A stretch of 64,000 nt of DNA from CAG-791 sp000431495 (GTDB lineage Bacteria; Bacillota; Clostridia; Lachnospirales; Lachnospiraceae), in NCBI GenBank assembly GCA_052117605.1, contig JBQKIT010000005.1; one strand, written 5' to 3'. A program made the translations under genes and the position numbers. Below, in pieces: positions 8,711 through 17,224 of the stretch. The first letter of the stretch is position 1; each line of letters opens with the position of its first letter. Under the pieces are notes generated by a model. The model saw nothing but the letters and a program-made list of their open reading frames with translations. It searched no databases and was not told the origin of the DNA.

Positions 8711-10408
8711 ATGAAAAAAGTGGAGAGATATCAAAGAGTACCGGTACTTCCTTATCCGGAGCGTGAATGGCCTGACAAAGAGATTCAGAAGGCGCCGGTC
8801 TGGGTGAGTGTGGATCTTCGGGACGGCAATCAGGCACTTGTGGATCCGATGGTGGTTTCAGAGAAGCTTGAGATGTGGAACCTTCTCATGAAGCTTGGCT
8901 TCAAGGAGGTTGAGGTTGGATTCCCGGCGGCGAGTCAGATTGAATTTGATTTTATCCGTAAGCTGATTGAAGAAGACCGGATCCCGGATGATGTTCGCAT
9001 TCAGGTGCTTTCCCAGTGCCGCAAGGAGCAGATTGAGCGCACCTTCGAGTGCATTAAGGGCTGCAAGCAGGCCATTGTTCATATTTACAACTCCACCTCT
9101 ACGCTGCAAAGAGACGTTGTGTTCAACAAGAATCGCGAGGAAATCAAGGAGATTGCCGTTCAGGGAACGAAGTGGGTGAAAGAGCTGGCAGAAGATTTCC
9201 CCGGAAAGATTATTCTGGAATATTCCCCGGAGAGCTTTACCGGAACGGAGATGGATTATGCAGTAGAGATCTGTACGGCGGTGCAGGAGGTGTGGCAGCC
9301 GACGAAGGAAGATCCGATGATTGTGAACCTTCCGTCTACGGTTGAGATGACGACACCGAATGTTTATGCAGATCAGATCGAGTACTGCAGCAAGCATTTC
9401 AAGGATCGCGACAGTATTATACTGAGTGTTCATCCGCACAATGACCGCGGAGAAGGCGTGGCAGCAACAGAGCTTGCGCTTCTTGCAGGTGCGCAGCGCG
9501 TCGAAGGAACGCTTCTTGGCAACGGTGAGCGGACGGGCAATGTGGATGTGCTGAATGTTGCCTACAATATGTTCTCACAGGGGATTGATCCGGAGCTGAA
9601 TCTGGAAGACGTGAATGAGATCATTGGGATCTGCGAGCGTGTGACCAAGATGAAGGTGGATCCCCGTCATCCATATGCAGGAAAGCTTGTGTTTACGGCG
9701 TTCTCCGGCTCACACCAGGATGCAATCAACAAGGGCATTACGGCGATGAGGGAGAGAAATTCCAGCATCTGGCAGGTGCCGTATCTGACCATCGATCCTG
9801 CGGACATCGGCCGCAGATACGAACCGATTGTCCGAATCAATTCGCAGTCCGGGAAGGGCGGTGTCGCCTTTGTCATGGACGCATATTTTGGCTTCAAGCT
9901 TCCGAAGGCGATGCAGCGAGAGTTTGCGGATGTCGTACAGTCGAGAAGTGAGAAGGAGGGAGAAGTTCCTCCGGAAGAGATCATGGAGATGTTCCGTGAG
10001 GAATATCTGGATCGCAAGGAGCCACTTCATTTCCGGAAGCTCCAGGTAGTCGAGCTCAGCGGAGAGAAGGAGACCGTATTCGATACACAGGTCACGGTGA
10101 CATTCACAGATTGCGGTCAGGAGAAGAGCTTTACGGCGGTTGGAAACGGACCTCTGGATGCGGTGCGCCGCGGCATGCACGAGAAATTCGATTACAATAT
10201 TAAAATTCTGGACTACGAGGAGCATGCGCTGAATTCGGGATCGGATTCCCAGGCAGCAGCATACATCCATCTGATGGATTCCGACAGCGGTAAGATCACG
10301 TACGGAGTCGGCGTCAGCTCGAATATCACCCGTGCTTCGGTACGTGCGATTTTTTCTGCGATGAATCGTCTGGGGCTTGGAACCAAAGAGAGCTTTGCGA
10401 ATTTCTGA
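8711..10408 (+). CDS. leuA: 2-isopropylmalate synthase (long LeuA type)
   Basis: First committed step of leucine synthesis: acetyl-CoA plus 2-oxoisovalerate gives 2-isopropylmalate. At 565 residues it is the longer class with N-terminal TIM-barrel and C-terminal leucine-binding regulatory domain. Visible are the substrate/metal motif VSVDLRDGNQAL near residue 32, the metal-binding SVHPHNDRGEG near residue 238 and LLGNGERTGNVD. GGAGG stands a few bases before the ATG. It is not followed by leuC/leuD/leuB in this window. The upstream gap holds the ptsH terminator and an 8-bp inverted repeat at 8656-8676; I see no T-box motif there. Confidence 0.96.
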   Translation: MKKVERYQRVPVLPYPEREWPDKEIQKAPVWVSVDLRDGNQALVDPMVVSEKLEMWNLLMKLGFKEVEVGFPAASQIEFDFIRKLIEEDRIPDDVRIQVLSQCRKEQIERTFECIKGCKQAIVHIYNSTSTLQRDVVFNKNREEIKEIAVQGTKWVKELAEDFPGKIILEYSPESFTGTEMDYAVEICTAVQEVWQPTKEDPMIVNLPSTVEMTTPNVYADQIEYCSKHFKDRDSIILSVHPHNDRGEGVAATELALLAGAQRVEGTLLGNGERTGNVDVLNVAYNMFSQGIDPELNLEDVNEIIGICERVTKMKVDPRHPYAGKLVFTAFSGSHQDAINKGITAMRERNSSIWQVPYLTIDPADIGRRYEPIVRINSQSGKGGVAFVMDAYFGFKLPKAMQREFADVVQSRSEKEGEVPPEEIMEMFREEYLDRKEPLHFRKLQVVELSGEKETVFDTQVTVTFTDCGQEKSFTAVGNGPLDAVRRGMHEKFDYNIKILDYEEHALNSGSDSQAAAYIHLMDSDSGKITYGVGVSSNITRASVRAIFSAMNRLGLGTKESFANF

Positions 10409-10453
10409 ACCGCACGGAGATGGTGAAGGAATTCCGTCAGGAAAGGACCACAG

Positions 10454-10867
10454 ATGGATCAGGAGAAGCAGAAAAATATGCTGCAGAACATTCCGTATAT
10501 ACAGTTTAACGGGATTGTCATTGACCGGATCGGCATGGAGGAATCTGTCCTGTACGTTGATATGCGGCATGAGCTGGAGAACCCGTACGGAATGGCACAC
10601 GGCGGCCTTCTGTTCACGCTGGTGGACACGGCCGGCGGCGTGACTGCGCGGGCGGATGGAAGAAAATACGTGACAATGGATGCCTCCATTCATTACCTTC
10701 AAAGTGCCCGGAAGGGGCGGATTACAGCGACGAGCCACACCGTAAGAAGGGGCAGAACCGTTACGGTCGTGGATGTCAATGTGACGGATGAGGAAGAACG
10801 GCTTCTGGCCCGGGGAACGGTGACAATGTTCTGTCTGGATGCGGAAGAAAGCAATGTGAAATCGTAA
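10454..10867 (+). CDS. PaaI-type hotdog-fold thioesterase
   Basis: A 137-residue hotdog protein with the family signature NPYGMAHGGLLFTLVDTAGG near residues 42-61, in which the HGG segment and the following Asp contribute to the acyl-CoA thioesterase active site. Substrate is unknown; PaaI-type enzymes cleave aromatic or medium-chain acyl-CoAs. It sits 45 bases after leuA and 70 bases before proS, with no obvious terminator between, so it may be part of a loose operon. The name should stay at family level. Confidence 0.85.
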   Translation: MDQEKQKNMLQNIPYIQFNGIVIDRIGMEESVLYVDMRHELENPYGMAHGGLLFTLVDTAGGVTARADGRKYVTMDASIHYLQSARKGRITATSHTVRRGRTVTVVDVNVTDEEERLLARGTVTMFCLDAEESNVKS

Positions 10868-10937
10868 TCTACTGCAAGGGACCGCACATGGTGTGCGGCG
10901 ACGCAGCGGAAACATAGAGGAAAAAGAGGAGAACAAC

Positions 10938-12371
10938 ATGGCAGATCAAAAGAAACTGGTTGCTGAAATTACCTCAATGGACGAGGACTTCACCCAGTGG
11001 TATACCGATGTGTGCACCAAGGCGGAGCTGATCGGTTATTCCCACATCAAGGGCTTTACGATTTTCAAGCCTGCGGGGTATGCACTGTGGGAGGCGATTC
11101 AGGCCCATCTGGACAAGAGATTCAAGGAAACCGGCGTTCAGAACGTGTACATGCCGCTGCTCATTCCGGAAAGCCTTCTTGCGAAGGAAGGAGAACTGGT
11201 AAACGGCTTTGCTCCGGAGGTGGCGTGGGTCACGGCAGGAGGAACGGAGCCTTTGACAGAACGTCTCTGCGTACGCCCGACCTCCGAGACGGTCTTTTCT
11301 GACTTTTATAAGGATGATGTACATTCCTATCGTGATCTGCCTCGTGTGTACAACCAGTGGTGTTCCGTCGTCCGCTGGGAGAAGGAGACCCGGCCGTTCC
11401 TTCGCTCCAGAGAGTTCCTGTGGCAGGAGGGACACACCATTCATGCAACGGCGGAAGAGGCCGAGGAAAGAACGCAGCAGATGCTGAATGTGTATGCAGA
11501 TTTCCTGGCAGAGGATATGGCAATCCCGACAATCAAGGGACAGAAGACGGACAAGGAGAAGTTTGCCGGTGCGGTAGCAACCTATACTATTGAGGCACTG
11601 ATGCATGACGGACGTGCTCTTCAGTCCGGAACCAGCCATTTCTTCGGACAGAAGTTTGCGGAAGCCTATGACATCACGTTTACGGACAAGGACAACAAGC
11701 TGAAGTATGTATGGCAGACCTCCTGGGGGGTGACAACCCGTCTGATCGGAGCGATGATCATGGTACACGGCGACAATCGAGGCCTCGTGATTCCTCCGAG
11801 AATTGCACCGGTTCAGGTTTGCATTGTTCCGATTCAGCAGCGTAAGGAAGGCGTCCTGGACAAGGCATATGAAATCCGGGATATGCTCTCCAATTTCCGT
11901 GTAAAGGTGGACGATTCGGACAAGAGCCCGGGCTACAAGTTCTCGGAGCAGGAGATGAGAGGCATTCCGCTTCGCGTGGAAATCGGACCGAGAGATATTG
12001 AGAACGGCGTGTGTGTTGTGGTTCGCAGAGATACCTCGGAGAAGATGGAGGTCCGCATTGATGAGCTGGATGGAAAGATCGCAGAGCTCCTTGCACAGAT
12101 GCAGAAGGATATGTACGACCGTGCGAAGGCTTTGATGGACAGCAAGACCTATACGGCACATGATGAGAAGGAATTCGGCGATATTTTCGAGCAGAAGACC
12201 GGCTTTGTGAAGGCAATGTGGTGCGGAGACCGTGCGTGTGAGGATGCCATTAAGGAGAAATACGGTGTCACCAGCCGGTGCATTCCGTTTGAACAGGAGC
12301 AGATCGCAGGAACCTGCGTCTGCTGCGGCAAGCCTGCGAAGAAGATGGTCTACTGGGGCAAGGCATATTAA
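10938..12371 (+). CDS. proS: Prolyl-tRNA synthetase, archaeal/eukaryote-like short type
   Basis: Charges tRNA-Pro. I chose the ATG at 10938 (MADQKKLVAEI...) because AGGAG is correctly spaced before it; an in-frame ATG at 10893 would add 15 unlikely residues. At 477 residues it has no bacterial editing insertion. Class II motifs include RPTSETVFSDF and a motif-2 region ending in FLRSREFLWQEGHTIHAT, then an anticodon-binding domain, then the C-terminal extension with a cysteine pair (CVCCGKPAKK) and the terminal tyrosine characteristic of archaeal-type ProRS. This type is common in Clostridia. Confidence 0.95.
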   Translation: MADQKKLVAEITSMDEDFTQWYTDVCTKAELIGYSHIKGFTIFKPAGYALWEAIQAHLDKRFKETGVQNVYMPLLIPESLLAKEGELVNGFAPEVAWVTAGGTEPLTERLCVRPTSETVFSDFYKDDVHSYRDLPRVYNQWCSVVRWEKETRPFLRSREFLWQEGHTIHATAEEAEERTQQMLNVYADFLAEDMAIPTIKGQKTDKEKFAGAVATYTIEALMHDGRALQSGTSHFFGQKFAEAYDITFTDKDNKLKYVWQTSWGVTTRLIGAMIMVHGDNRGLVIPPRIAPVQVCIVPIQQRKEGVLDKAYEIRDMLSNFRVKVDDSDKSPGYKFSEQEMRGIPLRVEIGPRDIENGVCVVVRRDTSEKMEVRIDELDGKIAELLAQMQKDMYDRAKALMDSKTYTAHDEKEFGDIFEQKTGFVKAMWCGDRACEDAIKEKYGVTSRCIPFEQEQIAGTCVCCGKPAKKMVYWGKAY

Positions 12372-12410
12372 AGCCAGGGACACATACAGCCGGACAGGCA
12401 TGGGAAATGC

Positions 12411-13760
12411 ATGCATAGAACAATACCATTGGAAATAGAAATTCCGCAGGGAGCAGCATGGGTTCTGAAGCAGCTTCTGGATGCGGGATATGAGGCATAT
12501 GTGGTCGGGGGCTGTGTGCGCGACAGCCTCCTTCACCGGATGCCGGATGACTGGGACATTACAACATCGGCAAAGCCTGAGGACACCAAGCGGATATTCC
12601 GCAGGACGGTGGATACCGGAATTCAGCATGGCACGGTAACAGTGATGGTGGACCGAACGGGCTATGAGGTGACAACCTACCGGATTGATGGAGAATATGC
12701 GGATGGGCGTCACCCGGAACATGTCACGTTTACCGCAAGTCTCCTGGAGGACCTGAAGCGGCGGGATTTTACGATCAATGCAATGGCGTATTGTCCTGCA
12801 GAAGGTCTGGTCGATGAATTCGACGGTATCGGAGATATCAAGCGGCGGGTCATACGCGCCGTGGGCGATCCGGTGCAGCGTTTTACAGAGGATGCACTTC
12901 GAATGATGCGTGCGATCCGGTTTTCCGCACAGCTGGACTATCGGATTGACGAGGATACCAGGGAGGGAATCCGTCTTCTGGCCCCGAATCTTCAGAAGGT
13001 CAGTGCAGAGCGAATTCGTGTAGAGATGGAGAAGCTTCTCCTCTCCGAACATCCGGAGGAGCTGAAGGAGGCATATGAGCTGGGACTCCTTCGGCAGTTT
13101 CTGCCGGAGCTTTCGGAATGTATGGAATGCGGACAGAACAATCCGCATCACTGCTTATCTGTGGGAGATCACATTCTGCGTGCCGTGAAAGCCGCACGCC
13201 GGGATAAGGTGCTGAGGCTGGCGCTTCTTTTGCATGACATTGCCAAGCCGCAGGTAAAAACGACGGATGGGAACGGTATCGATCATTTTCACGGACACGC
13301 TGCCAGAAGCGCTGCTCTTGCAGACCGGATTCTGCGGGATCTGAAATATGACAACCAGACCAGGGAGGCGGCGGTCAGACTGATTGCGTGGCACGACCGG
13401 AATCTGGGAGATACGTTGCCGGAAATCCGTAAGAACATCTCAGAGCTGGGAGAAGAATGGTTTCTTCCCCTGTTGGAGGTCAAGACCTCAGATGTGGAGG
13501 CGCAGTCCGATTATCACAGAGAAGAGAAGCTCGGAAAGATCGAGTACTGGAGAAATGCCTTTGAAGAAATCCGGCGTGCCGGTGACTGCCTTTCGCTGAA
13601 GAATCTGGCGGTATCCGGAAAAGACCTGATTGCGGCAGGGGCAGCACCCGGGAAGGAAATCGGCAGAATTCTTCATGAAATGCTGGAGGAAGTACTCCGG
13701 GAGCCTGCACATAATACGAGGGAATACCTGCTTGAAAAGTGGCAGAATCAGCAGCTGTAA
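12411..13760 (+). CDS. cca: CCA-adding/poly(A) polymerase-family tRNA nucleotidyltransferase with HD domain
   Basis: Adds or repairs the 3' CCA end of tRNA, which matters here because the one tRNA gene in the window does not encode CCA. The 449-residue protein has the class II nucleotidyltransferase head (GGCVRDSLL...DDWDITTSA near residues 30-60), the RRDFTINAMAY motif, an RNA-binding domain, and an HD motif (LLHDIAKP) with a downstream HxH near residue 290. The start at 12411 lacks a strong ribosome site, so the first residues are uncertain. It ends 118 bases before hup, which has its own promoter. Confidence 0.92.
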   Translation: MHRTIPLEIEIPQGAAWVLKQLLDAGYEAYVVGGCVRDSLLHRMPDDWDITTSAKPEDTKRIFRRTVDTGIQHGTVTVMVDRTGYEVTTYRIDGEYADGRHPEHVTFTASLLEDLKRRDFTINAMAYCPAEGLVDEFDGIGDIKRRVIRAVGDPVQRFTEDALRMMRAIRFSAQLDYRIDEDTREGIRLLAPNLQKVSAERIRVEMEKLLLSEHPEELKEAYELGLLRQFLPELSECMECGQNNPHHCLSVGDHILRAVKAARRDKVLRLALLLHDIAKPQVKTTDGNGIDHFHGHAARSAALADRILRDLKYDNQTREAAVRLIAWHDRNLGDTLPEIRKNISELGEEWFLPLLEVKTSDVEAQSDYHREEKLGKIEYWRNAFEEIRRAGDCLSLKNLAVSGKDLIAAGAAPGKEIGRILHEMLEEVLREPAHNTREYLLEKWQNQQL

Positions 13761-13794
13761 ACAGTCGGAAAACGTTGAAAACAAGCGCTTTTTC

Positions 13795-13823
13795 TTGACA
13801 AAGCAAAGGAAAACTCGTATATA
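13795..13823 (+). promoter_or_regulatory. Promoter of hup
   Basis: Consensus TTGACA (13795-13800), 17-base spacer, TATATA (13818-13823). A small GGGC-ACTG-GCCC hairpin at 13841-13852 lies in the leader just before the AGGAGG ribosome site. This is one of the best sigma-A promoters in the window, fitting an abundant protein. Confidence 0.85.
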
Positions 13824-13878
13824 TAGTCTAGTACGTAAAAGGGCACTGGCCCATTTTTGATTCAGGAGGATAGACATA

Positions 13879-14154
13879 ATGAATAAGACCGAACTGGTAG
13901 CTGCAATCGCTGAGAAGGCGGGACTTTCCAAGAGGGACGCTGAGAATGCAGTGAAGGCTTTTGCAGATACCATCGCTGAAGAGCTTAAGAATGGCAATAA
14001 AGTTCAGATCGTTGGATTTGGTACTTTCGAGGTTTCCGAGAGAGCAGCAAGAGAGGGACGTAACCCTCATACCGGTGAGACCATGAAGATTGAGGCTTCC
14101 AAGGCTCCCAAGTTCAAGGCTGGTAAGGCTCTGAAGGATGCTGTCAACGCATAA
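13879..14154 (+). CDS. hup: HU-family DNA-binding protein
   Basis: A 91-residue nucleoid protein of the HU family, which bends and compacts DNA. It begins MNKTELVAAIAEKAGLSK and carries the signature GFGTFEVSERAAREGRNP and the DNA-minor-groove arm around the Arg-Asn-Pro tip at residues 60-63. AGGAGG precedes the ATG. Strong promoter and terminator make it a single, probably highly expressed unit. It heads the conserved hup-rqcP-divIC-tilS-hpt-ftsH block. Confidence 0.97.
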   Translation: MNKTELVAAIAEKAGLSKRDAENAVKAFADTIAEELKNGNKVQIVGFGTFEVSERAAREGRNPHTGETMKIEASKAPKFKAGKALKDAVNA

Positions 14155-14194
14155 TTGCCCGCAGAGCAGAAGCGGTTTTTCAGTGTGACAGTCG

Positions 14195-14228
14195 GAATGT
14201 CCGGGGATCATCCCCGGACATTCTTTTT
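14195..14228 (+). terminator. Strong terminator after hup
   Basis: GAATGTCCGGGG (14195-14206) pairs perfectly with CCCCGGACATTC (14212-14223) across a 5-base loop, followed by five Ts. Confidence 0.93.
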
Positions 14229-14301
14229 CGATTAGGAGGGGATTTCTGAAAGCTCTTCAGGAAGCTTTTGGAATCCGTTATTTTCAAGAAGGATTATTTT
14301 C

Positions 14302-14541
14302 ATGCGTTTAGATAAATATCTTAAGGTGTCCAGACTGATCAAACGCCGTACGGTGGCCAATGAGGCGTGCGACAACGGGCGGGTAACGCTCAATGGGAAG
14401 ACGGCACGCGCCAGTGCGGAAGTAAAGCCTGGCGATGTCATCGGGATTTCCTTTGGAGACAAGGAAGTCCGCGCCGAGGTGCTTGCCGTGCAGGAGACGG
14501 TCCGGAAGGATGCGGCGGGGGATCTTTTCCGTTATCTGTAG
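14302..14541 (+). CDS. rqcP: S4-domain ribosome quality control protein RqcP (YabO family)
   Basis: A 79-residue single S4 RNA-binding domain starting MRLDKYLKVSRLIKRRT and containing the loop NGRVTLNGK. In Bacillus RqcP works with RqcH on stalled 50S subunits to add C-terminal alanine tails to incomplete peptides. Its place right after hup is the usual one in Firmicutes. In spore-formers yabP and yabQ follow; here divIC comes next after only 92 bases. Confidence 0.92.
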   Translation: MRLDKYLKVSRLIKRRTVANEACDNGRVTLNGKTARASAEVKPGDVIGISFGDKEVRAEVLAVQETVRKDAAGDLFRYL

Positions 14542-14633
14542 GCTGCTGCAAATTGTGATAGAATAATCATAAGATCATAAAATGCACGGCAGAAGGTTTG
14601 CATTCTTGTATCAAAACGTGAGGCAGACAGGAA

Positions 14634-14963
14634 ATGGCAAAGGCCAGACGAAGACTTGTATATCGGAAAAAATCACAGAACCGCTTCAGTATGGTGCTTG
14701 CAATCACCGTGATGCTTGTCATACTCGCTGCGGTATCGGTGCGCGGACTGCAGCTCCAGAAGGAGCTCACCGGCTATCAGGAGAAGAAGGCGGAGCTGGA
14801 GCAGCAGATTGCGGAAGAGGAGCAGCGGACCAAGGACATCGAGGAGTATTCCAAGTACACAAAGACGGATGAGTACGTGGAAGAAGTTGCCCGTGATAAG
14901 CTTGGACTGGTGAAGCAGGGAGAGATCATTTTTAAGAATACGGGCAAAGCCTCCGGAAATTAG
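14634..14963 (+). CDS. divIC: DivIC/FtsL-type septum formation initiator
   Basis: A 109-residue bitopic membrane protein: short basic cytoplasmic N-terminus, one transmembrane segment (residues about 22-40), then a coiled-coil region rich in Glu/Gln/Lys (residues 45-80) and the conserved C-terminal segment with EYVEEVARDKLGLVKQGE. This family scaffolds the FtsB-FtsL-FtsQ-like divisome complex at the septum. Position between rqcP and tilS supports DivIC rather than FtsL. A terminator follows at 15032. Confidence 0.9.
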   Translation: MAKARRRLVYRKKSQNRFSMVLAITVMLVILAAVSVRGLQLQKELTGYQEKKAELEQQIAEEEQRTKDIEEYSKYTKTDEYVEEVARDKLGLVKQGEIIFKNTGKASGN

Positions 14964-15031
14964 GAACCGGCAGTCTTTGCCGGACGACAGATGAGGCGGA
15001 ATCCCGGAGATTCCGGGAAACAGAACAGCAG

Positions 15032-15063
15032 GGACCGGACAGAAAGACTGTCCGGTCCTTTTC
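15032..15063 (+). terminator. Terminator between divIC and tilS
   Basis: GGACCGGACAG (15032-15042) pairs with CTGTCCGGTCC (15048-15058), 5-base loop, followed by TTTT. A second small hairpin, CCCGGA-GAT-TCCGGG, lies just before it at 15003-15017. Confidence 0.88.
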
Positions 15064-15113
15064 CGACAACAACAAAAGAACCCAGAAAGAATGAAAGTCG
15101 TGAACGAAAAGAA

Positions 15114-16607
15114 ATGAACCATCAGGATCTGAAGGAAGAAGTTCGGAATACTCTCCGTGAATTTCACATGGTAAGCAGGGGGGACCGTATCGTTGCCGGA
15201 GTGTCCGGCGGTGCGGACTCGGTTTGTCTTCTGCTTCTTATGCAGGAGCTTGCAAAAGAACTGTCTGTACGGATCTACGCAGTTCATGTGAACCATGGAC
15301 TGCGAAAAACGGCGGGAAGAGATGAGTGGTTTACAGAAGAGCTCTGCAGTCGGCTTGAGATTCCGCTGCGAATTTATCGGATTGATGCCGCAGAGGAAGC
15401 GAAAAGGAGGCGGATCGGTGTAGAGGAAGCTGGTCGGGAGCTCCGTTATGGGCTGTTCGGCAGAGCCTGCAGGGAGTGGGAACAAGAGGAGACGGGGAGC
15501 GGGGCAGGGTCGTTTTGCTGGAAAATTGCGGTGGCACATCACTGCGAGGACAGCGCGGAAACCGTATTGATGAATCTCTGCAGAGGAACGTCACTGAAGG
15601 GATTGTCCGGGATCCGGCCTGTCAATGGTGATATCATCCGGCCGCTCATCCGCTGCTCGCGTGCCGGTATAGAGGAGGAGCTGAGACGCCGGGGACAGAG
15701 CTGGTGCACGGATGAAAGCAATGAGGATCTTGCCTATACAAGGAACCTTATCAGAAATCGTATTCTTCCGGAACTGTGCGAAGGAGTGAATGCAAGAGCT
15801 TCGGAGCACATCTGCAGGACGGCGGAGGACCTTGCGGCTTCGGATGCTTTTCTTGAGGAGCTGACCGCAAAGAGCAGGAAGGAATGCAGAAATCCGGATG
15901 GAAAGGAATGCTACCTCACATCAAAGCTTCTGGGGCTTCCGCCTTATCTCAGGAAGCGGACGCTCTATCTTCTTCTGTCTGAAAGCTGCGGACAGAAGGA
16001 TCTTACGTCGGAGCATGTCGCACTTCTGGAGAAGCTACTTGGAACAGAAGGAAGTCACAGTGTGGATTTTCCGGGAGGCATCCGGGCTGAAAAAAGTTAT
16101 GATGAGCTCAGACTGATTCGGCACAGCGAGGGGAAGACGGAACTGATCGGAACGGGTGGAAAAGCCGCAGCAGACAGAGCAGAACGGACAAAGAACAGAC
16201 TGTGTCCGGAGAGCGAGGAGGCATATCTTGTCAGAGTGTTTCCATACAGCGGAAATCCGGCTGACATCCCGGCAGATCCATATACGAAATGGTTCGATTA
16301 TGATAGAATATCTTCGTTTCTGACGTTTCGGACAAGAAGAGAAGGCGACAGCATCGCAATCGGATTTCGCAGGCGGAATACGGATACTGCGGAGACAATT
16401 CCGGGACGCGAGGAGCAGAAGTTTTGCCGGAAGAAGCTGACAAGGGTTATGATTGATCAGAAGATTCCGGCGGCGTGGCGGGACCGAATGGTTCTTCCGA
16501 CGGACGGAGACCGGATCCTCTGGGTCCCCGGAGGGCAGATCGGAGCGGATTTCCGAATCTGCAGTGAGACAAAGAAAATTCTGGAGCTATCATTGAAAGA
16601 ACAATGA
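15114..16607 (+). CDS. tilS: tRNA(Ile)-lysidine synthase
   Basis: TilS attaches lysine to C34 of the CAU-anticodon tRNA-Ile so that it reads AUA. The start at 15114 is preferred because the PP-loop SGGADS then falls at residues 31-36, as in other TilS proteins; an in-frame ATG at 14991 would pull the terminator into the coding region. The 497-residue protein includes VNHGLR and VAHHCEDSAET motifs of the N-type ATP pyrophosphatase and a TilS C-terminal domain. hpt follows directly, the conserved tilS-hpt-ftsH order. There is some uncertainty about the exact start since the ribosome site is weak. Confidence 0.93.
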   Translation: MNHQDLKEEVRNTLREFHMVSRGDRIVAGVSGGADSVCLLLLMQELAKELSVRIYAVHVNHGLRKTAGRDEWFTEELCSRLEIPLRIYRIDAAEEAKRRRIGVEEAGRELRYGLFGRACREWEQEETGSGAGSFCWKIAVAHHCEDSAETVLMNLCRGTSLKGLSGIRPVNGDIIRPLIRCSRAGIEEELRRRGQSWCTDESNEDLAYTRNLIRNRILPELCEGVNARASEHICRTAEDLAASDAFLEELTAKSRKECRNPDGKECYLTSKLLGLPPYLRKRTLYLLLSESCGQKDLTSEHVALLEKLLGTEGSHSVDFPGGIRAEKSYDELRLIRHSEGKTELIGTGGKAAADRAERTKNRLCPESEEAYLVRVFPYSGNPADIPADPYTKWFDYDRISSFLTFRTRREGDSIAIGFRRRNTDTAETIPGREEQKFCRKKLTRVMIDQKIPAAWRDRMVLPTDGDRILWVPGGQIGADFRICSETKKILELSLKEQ

Positions 16608-16621
16608 GGAAAGAGGGCAAA

Positions 16622-17143
16622 ATGGCTGAGAAGATTACAGTACTGATCACCGAGGAAGAAATTGACAGAAGAGTCCGCGAGCTGGCGGCTCAGATTTCCA
16701 AAGATTATGAAGGAAGGAAGATCCGCATGGTCGGTATCCTGAAGGGTGCAAGCTTCTTCATGTGCGAGCTGGCAAAGCGCATTACCGTTCCGGTTTCCAT
16801 TGACTTCATGCAGGTATCCAGCTATGGCGGAGCAACAGAGTCCACCGGAACTGTCCGGATTCGCAAGGATCTGGATGAGTCCATTGAAGGACTGGACGTG
16901 ATCATCGTGGAAGACATTGTAGATTCCGGACGGACACTTGCATTCCTCGGAGATTTCCTGAAGAGCAAGGGAGCAAAGAGCATCCGTTACTGCACGCTTC
17001 TGGATAAGCCGGAGCGCCGTGTCGTGGATTTGAAGGCAGATTATGCGGGATTTGAGATTCCCGATCAGTTCGTGGTCGGATACGGCATGGATTATGATCA
17101 GGAATACCGGAATCTTCCTTACATCGGCGTGGTTGAGCTCTGA
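16622..17143 (+). CDS. hpt: Hypoxanthine phosphoribosyltransferase
   Basis: Salvages hypoxanthine and guanine with PRPP to IMP and GMP. The ATG at 16622 (MAEKITVLITEEEI) has AGAGGG upstream and gives 173 residues, normal for the family; an ATG at 16604 overlapping tilS is an alternative. The PRPP-binding motif VEDIVDSGRTLAFL is near residue 98, and the flexible-loop region MQVSSYGG and base-binding segment with YRNLPYIGVV are present. It lies between tilS and ftsH as in Bacillus. Confidence 0.96.
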   Translation: MAEKITVLITEEEIDRRVRELAAQISKDYEGRKIRMVGILKGASFFMCELAKRITVPVSIDFMQVSSYGGATESTGTVRIRKDLDESIEGLDVIIVEDIVDSGRTLAFLGDFLKSKGAKSIRYCTLLDKPERRVVDLKADYAGFEIPDQFVVGYGMDYDQEYRNLPYIGVVEL

Positions 17144-17224
17144 AGCGGTGACTTGAAGGAAGAGAACATTCAGAATTCAGGGTGGACAAGGCCGCAGCGG
17201 TGACTGCGGTAAGAAAGGTTTGAG

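Noticed and set aside
8600..10937. T-box riboswitch upstream of leuA or proS
   Set aside because: I looked for the conserved T-box sequence and a specifier stem and did not see them; only simple hairpins are present.
10974..13151. Minus-strand open frame of 725 codons opposite proS and cca
   Set aside because: Antisense shadow created by codon bias; both + strand genes have clear motifs and ribosome sites.
13841..13857. Hairpin GGGC-ACTG-GCCC followed by Ts in the hup leader as a terminator
   Set aside because: Stem of only 4 bp and it lies between a strong promoter and the ribosome site of an abundant protein; more likely incidental or a weak leader structure.
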